The notes beneath the pieces were generated by a model. It was not told where the DNA came from, made no database searches, and worked only from the letters and a program-made list of their open reading frames with translations. A program made the translations under genes and the position numbers. Below are positions 28,291 to 37,005 of a stretch of DNA of 64,000 bases, in pieces. This stretch comes from Actinotalea endophytica (lineage in GTDB: Bacteria > Actinomycetota > Actinomycetes > Actinomycetales > Cellulomonadaceae), in assembly GCF_025717005.1 (NCBI RefSeq), contig NZ_JAOVZU010000001.1, positions 425,091 to 489,090 on the forward strand, read 5' to 3'. How positions within the stretch are numbered: the first letter of the stretch is position 1; each line of letters opens with the position of its first letter.

Positions 28291-28561
28291 GACACCGGGT
28301 AGGTCAGGTGTCGGCTGATGCGGGTCTGTGCGATGCACACCGGGTGGGTCGGGTGTCGGCTGATGCGGGTCGGCGGGGTGGACACCGGGGTGGGTCGGGT
28401 GTCGGCTGATGCGGGTCGGCGGGGTGGACACCGGGTGGGTCGGGTGTCGGCTGATGCGGGTCGGCGGGGTGGACACCGGGTGGGTCGGGTGTCGGCTGAT
28501 GCGGGTCGGCGAGGTGGACAACCGGGTCGGTCGCATTTCGACTGGTGCGGGTCGGTGAGAC
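28291..28561. repeat. 45-bp tandem repeat array
   Basis: Six head-to-tail units: 28291-28335, 28336-28380, 28381-28426 (46 bases, one extra G), 28427-28471, 28472-28516 and a diverged unit 28517-28561. Units 2 to 5 are almost identical. A partial unit recurs at 28607-28630, and a degenerate one may precede the array (28246-28290). Each unit contains GGTGTC and GACACC arms able to pair. The gap 28029-28649 holds no convincing gene; frames open through the array are repeats of a 15-residue pattern without coding character. Confidence 0.88.
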
Positions 28562-28649
28562 GCCATCGAGCCGGTCGCCACGGGCTGGTGCGGGACTGCG
28601 GACGTCGGCACCGGGTGGGTCGGGTGTCGGGCCGTGCCGCGCGGGTCCG

Positions 28650-29342
28650 TCAGCGCATGTCGCGGTAGCGCTGGGCGAGCGCGACTGCTGCGGCGACGTC
28701 GTCGGTGCCCGCCTGCTTCGGCGGTGACTGGAACCACGCGGCGGGGTCGGCGGCGTAGATCGAGCCGTAGGCGGCGGTGTCGCGCTGCGTGCGCCAGCCC
28801 TCAGACAGCGGGCCGAGGTCGTAGGCGTCATAGCCGAGCTCGTCGAGGAGCGCCGTGACATCGGCCTTGGCCGCCTCGTCGTCGCCCGCGATCGCGAGCG
28901 CGCTGCGGTCCGGACCCGCGGGCCGGCCGAGCGTCGCGAGGTGCACGAACGCGATGTTGTTGAACACCTTCACCACCCGCGAGCCCGGCAGATGAGCCTG
29001 GAGCAGCTCGGAGGTGGTCGTCGACTCGTCCTCGAGCTCGGGGATCACGCCGTCGCGCTGCGGGTAGTAGTTCATCGTGTCCATCACGACCTTGCCCTCG
29101 AGCTCGGCGACCGGGACCTCCCGGTACGACCCGAGCGGGATCGTGACCACCACGACGTCACCCTCGGCCGCCGCCGTGCGGGCATCCGCGGCGCGCGCCC
29201 TCGGGCCGAGCTCGGCGACGAGCTCGCCGAGCGTCTCCGGGCCCCGCGAGTTGCTCATGATCACGTCGTGCCCCGCCGCCACGGCGAGCTTCGCGACGGT
29301 CGAACCGATGTTGCCGCTACCGATGAATCCCCAGGTCGTCAT
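28650..29342 (-). CDS. NADPH-dependent F420 reductase-like oxidoreductase
   Basis: A 230-residue protein of the F420-dependent NADP reductase / NAD-binding family. The N-terminal Rossmann motif is GFIGSGNIGSTVAKLA (5-20), then SNSRGPETL, where Ser/Arg residues recognise the NADP phosphate; later VVVTIPLGSY and VVMDTMNYYP are conserved. Such enzymes pass hydride between NADPH and F420, but related proteins act on other substrates, so the F420 role is probable only. It is divergent from the sulfurtransferase gene 75 bases away. Confidence 0.82.
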   Translation of the reverse strand: MTTWGFIGSGNIGSTVAKLAVAAGHDVIMSNSRGPETLGELVAELGPRARAADARTAAAEGDVVVVTIPLGSYREVPVAELEGKVVMDTMNYYPQRDGVIPELEDESTTTSELLQAHLPGSRVVKVFNNIAFVHLATLGRPAGPDRSALAIAGDDEAAKADVTALLDELGYDAYDLGPLSEGWRTQRDTAAYGSIYAADPAAWFQSPPKQAGTDDVAAAVALAQRYRDMR

Positions 29343-29417
29343 GACCGTGCCAACAGCCCGCCGGCTGAGACATTCCCGGCCGGACGTTCCGCCTGCCGCG
29401 GCTCCTAGAGTGGCGCC

Positions 29418-30353
29418 ATGACCTCCGCCCTCGTCCAGGTCGACGAGCTGCGCTCCGCGCTCGCGACCGACCGCCCGCCGCTCGTGCTGGACGTCCGCTG
29501 GACGCTCGCGGGGGCCGACCGGGACGGCTACCTCGCCTCGCGCATCCCCGGCGCCGTGTTCGTCGACCTCGACGCCGAGCTGGCCTCGCCGCCGGGCGAC
29601 GACGGACGGCACCCGTTGCCCACCGCCGAGCAGCTCACCGGCCTCATGCGTCGCGTCGGGATCGTGCCGGGCCGCGGCGTCGTGGTCCTCGACGGCGGAG
29701 CGGGCGGGGCGGCCGCGCGCGCCTGGTGGTGCCTGCGCTGGGCCGGGCACGCCGACGTGCGGGTGCTCGACGGCGGGCACGTCGCGTGGCTCGCGGCCGG
29801 CGGTCCCGTCGAGTCGGGCGAGCCCGCTGCCGGTGCGTCGGGTTCGCCCGCAGCCGGAACTGCTCCGGCGGGTTCGGCCGGAGCCGGCACGACGGCGAGC
29901 GAAGGCGACGTGCCGGCCGAACCGGCGCCATCCGACGTCGTCGTCCGGTTCGGCTCGATGCCCACCGTCGACGTCGACGCGGTCCTCGCCGGAACGGTCG
30001 GCTCGTTGCTGGACGCCCGGGCGGCCGAGCGGTTCCGCGGGGAGGTCGAGCCGGTCGACCCGGTCGCCGGCCACATCCCCGGCGCACACAGCTGCCCGAC
30101 CACCGACCTGCAGGCCCCCGACGGCCGGTACCTGCCCGCCGGCGAGCTGCGGGACGTGATGCTCAGCAGCGCCGGGATCGACGACAGCCCGAACGCCGGC
30201 CCGATCACCGCGTACTGCGGGTCCGGCGTGACCGCCGCGCAGCTCGTCCTCGCCGGCCACGAGGCCGGCCTCGACCTGGCCCTCTACCCGGGATCGTGGT
30301 CGCACTGGGTGCGGGACGCCTCGCGGCCCGTCGCGACCGGACCCGAGACGTGA
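29418..30353 (+). CDS. Sulfurtransferase with two rhodanese domains
   Basis: A 311-residue thiosulfate/3-mercaptopyruvate sulfurtransferase-like enzyme. The N-terminal rhodanese domain (about 5-130) is structural; the C-terminal one (about 175-300) holds the catalytic Cys in YCGSGVTA. The loop CGSGVTA is the 3-mercaptopyruvate sulfurtransferase type rather than the CRxGx[RT] of thiosulfate rhodaneses. Between the domains is an unusual Ala/Gly/Ser-rich linker of about 40 residues. The next gene overlaps its stop by four bases. Confidence 0.86.
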   Translation: MTSALVQVDELRSALATDRPPLVLDVRWTLAGADRDGYLASRIPGAVFVDLDAELASPPGDDGRHPLPTAEQLTGLMRRVGIVPGRGVVVLDGGAGGAAARAWWCLRWAGHADVRVLDGGHVAWLAAGGPVESGEPAAGASGSPAAGTAPAGSAGAGTTASEGDVPAEPAPSDVVVRFGSMPTVDVDAVLAGTVGSLLDARAAERFRGEVEPVDPVAGHIPGAHSCPTTDLQAPDGRYLPAGELRDVMLSSAGIDDSPNAGPITAYCGSGVTAAQLVLAGHEAGLDLALYPGSWSHWVRDASRPVATGPET

Positions 30354-31075
30354 CGGCCGGCCCGAACCGCCCCGAGCGTCCGGACCCGCACGTGCGCCCG
30401 TTGCGGTACTCCGACGGCCTCAGCCTCCAGCTGGGCGCCTCCGCGGTGCTCGTCGTCCTCGGCTGGTGGGTGGCCGACCCGACCGGCTCGTGGCTCGGGC
30501 TCTCCGGCGCGACCTGGCTCGCCGCCGCGTTCGCGGTGCCGGTGGTGCACCAGCTCTACGTGTGGGCCGCCTGGCGCAGCGAGCTGCTCCACCGCACCTG
30601 GACCCGCCGGTTCGGCGACCGGGCGCTGCGGGTGTTCGGACTCGGCTTCTTCGTGCTGTTCGCGTTGCGCCCCGTCACCATGGTCGGGCTCGCGGTGGCC
30701 GACCGCGGAACCCTCTGGACGCCCGGGCCCGTGAGCTGGGTGGCCGCCGCGCTGCTGGCAGCCCCGGCCGTGTGGACCCTCGCGTCGGTGGTGCTGTTCT
30801 TCGGTGCGCGGCGGGCGCTCGGGGTCGACCACTTCGTTCCCGGGTTCGACGAGCCGTTCGTGCGTCGCGGTGCGTTCGCCCACGTCCCGAACGCGATGTA
30901 CACCCTCGCGTTCCTGCTGCTCTGGGCGATCGCCGTCGCCGCCGGCTCGCGCGCCGCGCTGGTCGCCGCCGCCGTGCAGCACGCGCTGATCTGGGTGCAC
31001 TACGTCGCGACCGAGCGACCCGACATGCAGGTGATCTACGGTGGCCGACCGCTGAGCAGCTCGCCGCCTCGCTGA
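30350..31075 (+). CDS. PEMT/ICMT-like integral membrane protein
   Basis: A 241-residue protein with about six membrane helices. The C-terminal half (FAHVPNAMYTLAFLLLWAI, then HALIWVHYVATERPDM) resembles phospholipid methyltransferase-type membrane enzymes, in which a H-P-x-Y loop and a terminal E-R-P/D segment bind S-adenosylmethionine; here the loop is VPNAMY, so activity is uncertain. GTG at 30350 overlaps the sulfurtransferase stop. Confidence 0.65.
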   Translation: MTAGPNRPERPDPHVRPLRYSDGLSLQLGASAVLVVLGWWVADPTGSWLGLSGATWLAAAFAVPVVHQLYVWAAWRSELLHRTWTRRFGDRALRVFGLGFFVLFALRPVTMVGLAVADRGTLWTPGPVSWVAAALLAAPAVWTLASVVLFFGARRALGVDHFVPGFDEPFVRRGAFAHVPNAMYTLAFLLLWAIAVAAGSRAALVAAAVQHALIWVHYVATERPDMQVIYGGRPLSSSPPR

Positions 31076-31191
31076 TCGGCCGGCCCGCGTCGCCGACCCG
31101 CCTCGCCGACCCGGCGCTCGCTCGCGCCGACGGTGCCATCCTGGTGGCGAGCCCCACGCTGCGGTGGGGCAGGGGCCCGGAGGAGGGCGCC

Positions 31192-32493
31192 GTGCGACGT
31201 CGGGAATCGGTGCGCGAGTACCTCGGGGCCGCCCTGTGGGTGCTGCCGTTCCTCGCCGGCAACGTCGCGCTGCTCGTCGGGTTCACCGTCGCGTCGATCG
31301 AGCCGGCGCCCGGCTCGTGGCTCGAGGCGTTCGCGTTCCGCGGCTCCAGCGTCCAGGCGCGGGAGCTGCTCGTCGCGATCACCGGGACGGTCGTCACCGT
31401 CATCGCCCTGGTCCTCGGCCTGTCCGTGGTCGCACTCCAGCTGACCTCGACCCAGTTCTCCCCGCGCCTGCTGCGCAACTTCCTGCGCGACCGGCCCAAC
31501 CAGGTGGTGCTGAGCGTCTTCATGGCGACGTTCGCCTACTCCGCCGCCGGCCTGTTCACCGTCGGCGTCGGCGCCGACACCGAGACGTTCCCGCGGCTCG
31601 CGGTCAGCGGGGCGATCGCGCTGCTCTTCGTGAGCATGGCAGCCGTCGTGTACTTCGCCGACCACCTGTCGCACTCGATCCAGGTCGACGCGATCATGCA
31701 GCGCGTCCAGGGCGACGCCTTGCGAGTCGCGCGCCGGCTGCCGGACGAGATCGCCGACGACGTACCCGCACCCGCACCGTGGGCGGTCCCGGTCCCGGCC
31801 CGGCTGTCCGGCTACGTCGACACCGCCCACCCCGAGCTGCTCCTCCCGGTGGCCGTCGAGCACCGCGTGAGCATCACGCTGACCCGACGGGTCGGCGAGC
31901 ACGTCGTCGCGGGCACGCCACTGGCCCTGGTCTGGACCCCGTACGAGGACGACCCGCCGCCCGACGCCCATGCGATCGAGCGCGCCCTCGACCAGGCCGT
32001 CGGCATCGGCTTCGAGCGCACCCGCCAGCAGGACGTCGCGATCGGCATCCGCCAGCTCGTCGACGTCGCCTCGAAGGCGCTGTCACCCGCGGTGAACGAC
32101 CCCTACACGGCGGTGCAGGCCGTGGACCACCTCGCGGTGATCTTCGCGACGCTCGCCGTCCGCCCGCTCGGGCCCCAGGTCGGACGATCCGGCGGCGTGG
32201 TGGTCGTCGTGCCGAGCCGCCGGTTCGGCGAGTACCTGGCCACGATGTGCGGGCTGGTGCGCCGAGCCGGCGGGCGCGAGCCCACCGTGATGGCCGCGCT
32301 CCTGCGGCTCCTCGAGACCTGCGCCTACGCAGCGCGGGACGACGCCCAGCGGCTCGACGACATCGAGGCACAGGTACGGCTCGTGGTGGTGAGCGCGGAG
32401 CAGGCCACCGCCGACGAGGGCGACGTCGCCCCGGTGCAGGCCGCCGCCGGGCTCATCCTCGAAGCGATTGAGGCGTACCGCCCGCGCGGCTGA
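31192..32493 (+). CDS. DUF2254-family membrane protein
   Basis: A 433-residue protein with four membrane helices in the first 165 residues, followed by a large soluble domain. Features such as LTSTQFSPRLLRNFLRD, and the SPAVNDPYTAVQAVDHL block about residue 300, are typical of the DUF2254 family, of unknown function. GTG at 31192 is chosen because GGAGGAGGG lies just upstream; the open frame before it reads as non-coding. It converges on the YchJ-like gene, the two stops being four bases apart. Confidence 0.82.
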   Translation: MRRRESVREYLGAALWVLPFLAGNVALLVGFTVASIEPAPGSWLEAFAFRGSSVQARELLVAITGTVVTVIALVLGLSVVALQLTSTQFSPRLLRNFLRDRPNQVVLSVFMATFAYSAAGLFTVGVGADTETFPRLAVSGAIALLFVSMAAVVYFADHLSHSIQVDAIMQRVQGDALRVARRLPDEIADDVPAPAPWAVPVPARLSGYVDTAHPELLLPVAVEHRVSITLTRRVGEHVVAGTPLALVWTPYEDDPPPDAHAIERALDQAVGIGFERTRQQDVAIGIRQLVDVASKALSPAVNDPYTAVQAVDHLAVIFATLAVRPLGPQVGRSGGVVVVVPSRRFGEYLATMCGLVRRAGGREPTVMAALLRLLETCAYAARDDAQRLDDIEAQVRLVVVSAEQATADEGDVAPVQAAAGLILEAIEAYRPRG

Positions 32494-32497
32494 CGCG

Positions 32498-32878
32498 TCA
32501 GGACGTGGTGCCGTCGACGTAGAACCACGCACCGCTCTCCCGGACGAACCGGCTGACCTCGTGCATCGAGCCCCGTCCCGCCGGCGAGCGGTGGTACGCC
32601 CGGAACTCCACGACGCCCGCGTCGTCCAGCAGACCGCCCCGCTCGGTGCGCAGCACGTCGAGCCGGTACCACCCCAGCTCGGGGTCCAGGCTCAGGTCCG
32701 CCGGACGGGTCGACGGGTGCCAGGTGCGCTCCAGGTAGGCCACGTCGCCCAGCGCGAACGCACTGAACCGGGACCGCATCAGCGCCTCGGCGCTCGCCGC
32801 CCGCCCGCCCGAGTGCAGCGGCCCGCAGCACTCGGCATACGGCAGGCCGGTGCCGCACGGGCAGCGCGTCGGTTTCAC
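32498..32878 (-). CDS. YchJ-like SEC-C zinc-binding protein (UPF0225)
   Basis: A 126-residue protein of the UPF0225/YchJ family. The N-terminal SEC-C-type zinc site is CPCGTGLPYAECCGP (7-21), followed by the family's RSRFSAFALGD and TWHPSTRP blocks and the C-terminal FRAYHRSPAGRGSMHE and SGAWFYVDG segments. Function is unknown; such proteins are small cytoplasmic folds. The start GTG puts the zinc site at the very N-terminus, as in homologues. Confidence 0.85.
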   Translation of the reverse strand: MKPTRCPCGTGLPYAECCGPLHSGGRAASAEALMRSRFSAFALGDVAYLERTWHPSTRPADLSLDPELGWYRLDVLRTERGGLLDDAGVVEFRAYHRSPAGRGSMHEVSRFVRESGAWFYVDGTTS

Positions 32879-33013
32879 CGGTCCAGTATCGGGCGTCCGG
32901 CCGACGCGGGTCCGCTCGCACTCGACGGCCCGGCGCGCGCGACCGGGGACGTCCTGCTCTGCCGTCGCCCGCGGGGCGGCGGGAGACTTGAGGTACGGCT
33001 GGAGGTGGCGACG

Positions 33014-33481
33014 ATGCCCCGTCTGCTGAGGTTGGCAATGGTCCTGGCCGGGCTCGGCCTGGCGCTGGTCGGAGCTGTGTGGGTGTCCCTGGAGCAGAGC
33101 TGGGGCCATCAGATCGTCGCGCCGCCCTACGGCGACTTCGTGGTCGGCCAGACGGATGGCGCGATGAGCGTGACCGGAGCGCTGGGCGACGTGTGGGTCG
33201 AGCCGGCCGACGGCGACACCTGGGTGGTCCTGCGCAGCGTCGAGGGCACCGACCCGGAGGAGCTGTTCCGCGGCGCACAGGAGGACGCGCAGCTCTACGC
33301 CGAGACCGAGGCCCGCGTGGTCGTGGTCGAGGGTGACCGGGCCGAGGTGGAGGCCTGGATCGCCGACCACGAGCGAGGCCCGCAGCTGTTCGGACCGATC
33401 GTCCTGCTCGCAGCAGGGACCGCGATCGTCCTGGCCGGCCTCTTCGCCGGGCGTCACCGCACGACCGTCCACGCCGCGTGA
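33014..33481 (+). CDS. Small two-helix membrane protein
   Basis: A 155-residue protein with a hydrophobic segment at about 5-25, an acidic extracytoplasmic domain of about 100 residues with many Val and Glu, and a second helix at 126-146. I do not recognise the family. The ATG follows GGAGGTGG. No functional clue comes from its neighbours. Confidence 0.6.
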   Translation: MPRLLRLAMVLAGLGLALVGAVWVSLEQSWGHQIVAPPYGDFVVGQTDGAMSVTGALGDVWVEPADGDTWVVLRSVEGTDPEELFRGAQEDAQLYAETEARVVVVEGDRAEVEAWIADHERGPQLFGPIVLLAAGTAIVLAGLFAGRHRTTVHAA

Positions 33482-33556
33482 CGCCGCGGCACGATCGGTG
33501 CGCCCCGGGGCCTCCGACCCGGCTGAGTCCTCGACCCGGCCGAGTACCTCGCGACC

Positions 33557-34618
33557 TCAGCCCTGCGACGGCCCCAGGTACGGTCGCAGGCCCGCCAGGT
33601 CGGCGGGGCCGAGCCGGTCCGCGGCGTGCTTGACCTGATGCCACTGCGGGTACGGCAGCGACGGCCGGCTGACCTGCTCGAGCCGCGCCAGGTCGCTCGT
33701 GGTCAGCGTGAGCGACGCCGCGGCGAGGTTGTCCGTGAGCTGGTCCAGCCGGCGCGCCCCGAGGATCACCGACGTGACCGCAGGCTGGGCGAGCAGCCAG
33801 GCCAGGGCGACCTGCGCCGCCGAGACCTCGTGGGCCTCGCCGATCTCGGTCAGGGCGTCGACCGTGGCGTACAGCCGGTAGGCGTCGCGCACCGGCGGCT
33901 CGCCCCAGTCGGTGAGGTGGCGGCCCTCCTTGGGCCACGAGTCGCGGCGGTACTTGCCGCTCAGCAGGCCACCGGCGAGCGGACCCCAGATCAGGATCCC
34001 GAGGCCCTGGTCCACCGACAGGGGCACCAGCTCGGCCTCGGCGTCCCGGGACTGGAGGGTGTAGTTGATCTGCTGGCTGACGAACCGCGTCCACCCGTGG
34101 GCGTCCTGCGCGGCCAGCGACTTCATCAGCTGCCAGCCGGCGAAGTTCGAGACCCCGACGTAGCGGATCTTCCCGGCCCGCACCAGGTCGTCGAGGGCGG
34201 ACGCGAACTCCTCGACCGGCGTCACGCCGTCCCACTCGTGCAGCTGGTACAGGTCGATGTGGTCGGTCCGCAGCCGGGTGAGGCTGGCCTCGACCGCGCG
34301 GATCAGGTGGTGGCGGGACAGCCCGGCGTCATTGGGGCCGGCGCCCATCGCGAAGCGCGCCTTGGTGGCGATCAGGACGTCGTCACGACGACCCTCGAGC
34401 ACCTCGCCGACGATCTCCTCGCACCGGCCGTCGGAGTAGGCGTCCGCGGTGTCGATCAGGTTCCCGCCCGCCTCGAGGAACGCGTCGACCATCGAGCGCG
34501 CCTCGTCGGTCTCGACGCTGCCCACCCGGGCGAAGCCGCCGACCCCGCCGAACGTCGCGGTGCCCAGTGCCATGGTGGACACCCGCAGGCCTGAGCGTCC
34601 GAGCTGCCGTTGCTGCAT
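33557..34618 (-). CDS. Aldo/keto reductase
   Basis: A 353-residue NADPH-dependent reductase of the aldo/keto family, YajO/Gcy-like branch. The barrel signatures are complete: DTADAYSDGRCEEIVGEVL with the catalytic Asp and Tyr, TKARF with the catalytic Lys, and YQLHEWD with the catalytic His; the GPLAGGLLSGKYR and C-terminal VILGARRLDQL segments bind NADPH. It reduces an aldehyde or ketone of unknown identity. Confidence 0.9.
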   Translation of the reverse strand: MQQRQLGRSGLRVSTMALGTATFGGVGGFARVGSVETDEARSMVDAFLEAGGNLIDTADAYSDGRCEEIVGEVLEGRRDDVLIATKARFAMGAGPNDAGLSRHHLIRAVEASLTRLRTDHIDLYQLHEWDGVTPVEEFASALDDLVRAGKIRYVGVSNFAGWQLMKSLAAQDAHGWTRFVSQQINYTLQSRDAEAELVPLSVDQGLGILIWGPLAGGLLSGKYRRDSWPKEGRHLTDWGEPPVRDAYRLYATVDALTEIGEAHEVSAAQVALAWLLAQPAVTSVILGARRLDQLTDNLAAASLTLTTSDLARLEQVSRPSLPYPQWHQVKHAADRLGPADLAGLRPYLGPSQG

Positions 34619-34792
34619 GTTCGGGAGGGTAGTGGCGCCGGGACGCCCGATTCTGGGACGTCACCGGGACGGCTGTCGCCCGTTCAGGTGGTTTTCCACG
34701 GTCCGTTCGGCAGGTCCTCCGCGTCGGGGCCCGTCCGGCGGCTGGGCAAGCGGACCCTGGTGGGCCGCACGACGCGCGGGCACGCTGGAGCC

Positions 34793-35908
34793 ATGACGGG
34801 TGGCGACCTGAGCCCGCACCGGGCCGCGGCGCTCGCGTGGGTGCTGGACTCCGACGAGCCCGCCGCGAGGTGGGTCGTGCGCAGCGCCGTGCTGGACGAC
34901 CCGGCCGGTGCGACCGCGGACCGTCGCCAGATGCTGGCCGACCCGGGGACCGAGGCGCTCCTGCAGCGGCTCGGCGACTGGTCCGCCGGTGTCTCGGCGT
35001 CCGGGCACAACAGCCCGGCGTACACCCCGAACCTGCTCACGCTCCTCGCAGACCTGGGGGTCGGCCCGGGGGACGACCCGCGCGTCGACGGCACCCTGGA
35101 CGCGATGCTCGAGTGCCGGCTTCCGGACGGACGGTTCGCGGCGGGCGTGGTCGGGCGCGGTGCGACCGAGGTGACCTGGGGTTCGCTGCTGTGCGACACC
35201 CACGCGATCACCGAGGTGCTCATGCGCTACGGCCGGGGCGCGGACCCGCGGGTCGAGCGCGCGCTCGAGCTCACGCTCGAGGATCTGGCGGACACCGCGC
35301 AGGGGGTCGCGTGGCCGTGCCGACCTGACCCGGTGACCGGGTTCCGCGGTCCGGGCAGGCGAGGTGACGTGTGTCCCCAGGTCACCCTCGAGGCCCTGCG
35401 CGCCTGGTCGTGGCTCCCGCGCGAACGACGCCCCGCACAGGTGCTGGAGGCCGCGCGCGTGGTGCTCGGCGTGTGGCGCGAACGGGCCGGCGCGAAGCCC
35501 TACATGTTCGGCCACGGATACCAGTTCAAGGTCGTCAAGTGGCCTGCGACCTGGTACTCGGCGCTGGGTGTCCTCGACGTGCTCGGCCGCTACCCGGAGC
35601 TGTGGGGCGACGAGGGCGACGAGGGCGACCGTCGGTCGCTGGCCGAGCTGATGGCCTGTGTGGCCGCGTACAACCTCGACACGGAGGGTCGCGTCACTCC
35701 TCAGTCGTGCTTCCGTGGGTTCGAGGCCTTCTCGTTCGGTCAGAAGGGGCGACCCTCACCCTTCGCGACGGCTCGCGTGCACGCGGTGCTGCATCGCCTT
35801 GACGCGCTCGCGGCGCAGGCGGCCGCGGTGGACGTCCGGCAGCTCGGTTCGTCGAAGGGCGGGACCGGGGTGCCGAGGCCTCCGAGGATCCCCGCCGGCG
35901 CCGGGTAG
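34793..35908 (+). CDS. Prenyltransferase/squalene-cyclase-like repeat protein
   Basis: A 371-residue soluble protein with an alpha-alpha barrel style repeat pattern (SPAYTPNLLTLLADLG, LECRLPDGRFAAG, VTWGSLLCDTHAITEVL, FGHGYQFKVVKWPATWYSAL). This resembles the terpenoid cyclase / prenyltransferase repeat fold, but the DxDD or QW motifs of real cyclases are missing, so it may be a non-enzymatic or diverged member. ATG 34793 begins at the first recognisable block. No pathway genes for terpenoids are nearby. Confidence 0.68.
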   Translation: MTGGDLSPHRAAALAWVLDSDEPAARWVVRSAVLDDPAGATADRRQMLADPGTEALLQRLGDWSAGVSASGHNSPAYTPNLLTLLADLGVGPGDDPRVDGTLDAMLECRLPDGRFAAGVVGRGATEVTWGSLLCDTHAITEVLMRYGRGADPRVERALELTLEDLADTAQGVAWPCRPDPVTGFRGPGRRGDVCPQVTLEALRAWSWLPRERRPAQVLEAARVVLGVWRERAGAKPYMFGHGYQFKVVKWPATWYSALGVLDVLGRYPELWGDEGDEGDRRSLAELMACVAAYNLDTEGRVTPQSCFRGFEAFSFGQKGRPSPFATARVHAVLHRLDALAAQAAAVDVRQLGSSKGGTGVPRPPRIPAGAG

Positions 35909-35994
35909 GGCGGCGGGCCGGGCCGTGGCCGTCGCAGCCCGTGCCGGAGCGTGCGGCCCGCACCGGTCACAGCCCGCGCCGTCGCTCCCGGCCG

Positions 35995-36399
35995 TCAGCG
36001 GCGGCGTGCCTTCGCGGCGGCGATCTTCTTGGCCAGCCGGGCCGCGCGGACGATCTGTGCGGTGCGGGCGTCGCGGGCCCTGGCCAGCCGCCCGGTCGCG
36101 GCGAGGACCGCTGCCGCGGTCAGGCCTGCAGCGAGCAGCAGCCGGGCCGGCTCCACCGCGGGGATCCAACGCACGTGCCCGTTCTCGATCACGTAGACCC
36201 CGGCCGGCTTGACCTTGAGGCCGAAGCCGCCGGCACCGCCGCCGTCGCCCTTCGAGCCCTCGCCGGTGGCACCACCGGACCCGCCCATGGCCTTGGCCAC
36301 GGGGATCACGGTGACCTCGCCGCGCTCGATCGGCTCGCCGAACACTCGCCCCACGGTCAGCGCGTCCCGCGCGCCCTTCACCAGCTCGTCCACGTTCAT
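35995..36399 (-). CDS. YtfJ/GerW-like sporulation-type protein
   Basis: A 134-residue protein. The first 80 residues (VKGARDALTVGRVFGEPI, VTVIPVAKAM, a Gly-rich stretch, then VKPAGVYVIENGHVRW) match the YtfJ/GerW family, named in Bacillus for spore germination but also present in non-sporulating actinobacteria. A membrane segment at about 88-108 and a basic tail follow. ATG has a GAGGAG site and overlaps by four bases the end of the small VanZ-like frame. Confidence 0.78.
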   Translation of the reverse strand: MNVDELVKGARDALTVGRVFGEPIERGEVTVIPVAKAMGGSGGATGEGSKGDGGGAGGFGLKVKPAGVYVIENGHVRWIPAVEPARLLLAAGLTAAAVLAATGRLARARDARTAQIVRAARLAKKIAAAKARRR

Positions 36400-36542
36400 G
36401 TGTCTCCTCGTGAGTGCGTCTCGCCGGATCGATCCTTCCAGTCTGGCGCTCTGCTCGTGAGGGCGTCGACGGCGAGTGCGATCGCGACACCGGCCCCGTT
36501 GGCCGCGAGATCCCAGGGGGACGTCGGCCAGGAACCCGGCAC
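36396..36542 (-). pseudogene. VanZ-like C-terminal fragment
   Basis: A 48-residue open frame beginning with GTG just after the DsrE-like gene's stop. It reads PWDLAANGAGVAIALAVDAL, resembling the last helix of VanZ-family proteins (D-x-x-x-N pattern), with a short hydrophilic tail. The rest of the family domain is absent, so it looks like a remnant or a very small membrane peptide. Confidence 0.3.
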
Positions 36543-36545
36543 TCC

Positions 36546-36908
36546 TCAGGCCAGCGTGATGCTCTGCGCCCCGGCGGCGACGGCCTCGACGATCGTGGCT
36601 GCCCCGACGATCGTGGCGCCTGCGCGCAGGTCCGCCTCGGTGATCCCGCGCGGCCCCGTGCACGCCGAGCAGAGCCAGAGCTCGCCGCCAGCGGCGACGA
36701 GCGTCGTGACGAGGTCGGCGACCGGGGTCATCCCGGGTGCGGCGATCCCGTCGGCGCCGCCGAGCGTGCCGAGGTGCACGGCGTCGACCGTGCAGACGAC
36801 GGTCACCTCGTGCCCGGCCGCGGCCGCCACGCAGGCCGCGTTGAGCGGGATGGTCGCGCGCTCGGGGTCGTCGGCGGCGTGCGAGCAGGGGAAGAGCAGG
36901 TGCGCCAC
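36546..36908 (-). CDS. DsrE/DsrF-like family protein
   Basis: A 120-residue protein with the DsrE fold order: MAHLLFPCSHAADDPERATI, AACVAAAAGHEVTVVCTVDAV, and WLCSACTGPRGITEADL. Some members relay sulfur using a conserved Cys; here the cysteines at CSHA and CSAC fit such a role, but the function is unproven. It is co-directional with the YtfJ-like gene 147 bases further on. Confidence 0.72.
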   Translation of the reverse strand: MAHLLFPCSHAADDPERATIPLNAACVAAAAGHEVTVVCTVDAVHLGTLGGADGIAAPGMTPVADLVTTLVAAGGELWLCSACTGPRGITEADLRAGATIVGAATIVEAVAAGAQSITLA

Positions 36909-37005
36909 GGCGGTCTCCTTCGTCCGGAGGTCATGACGGTACGGCGAACGCGGGGTGGCGGCATCAAGGACGCGTCGTCGCGCGACTCAGGCGTACCGTC
37001 GCGGC

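Noticed and set aside
28291-28561. Possible CRISPR array.
   Set aside because: Units are head-to-tail with no variable spacers, and no cas gene is near; it is a tandem repeat.
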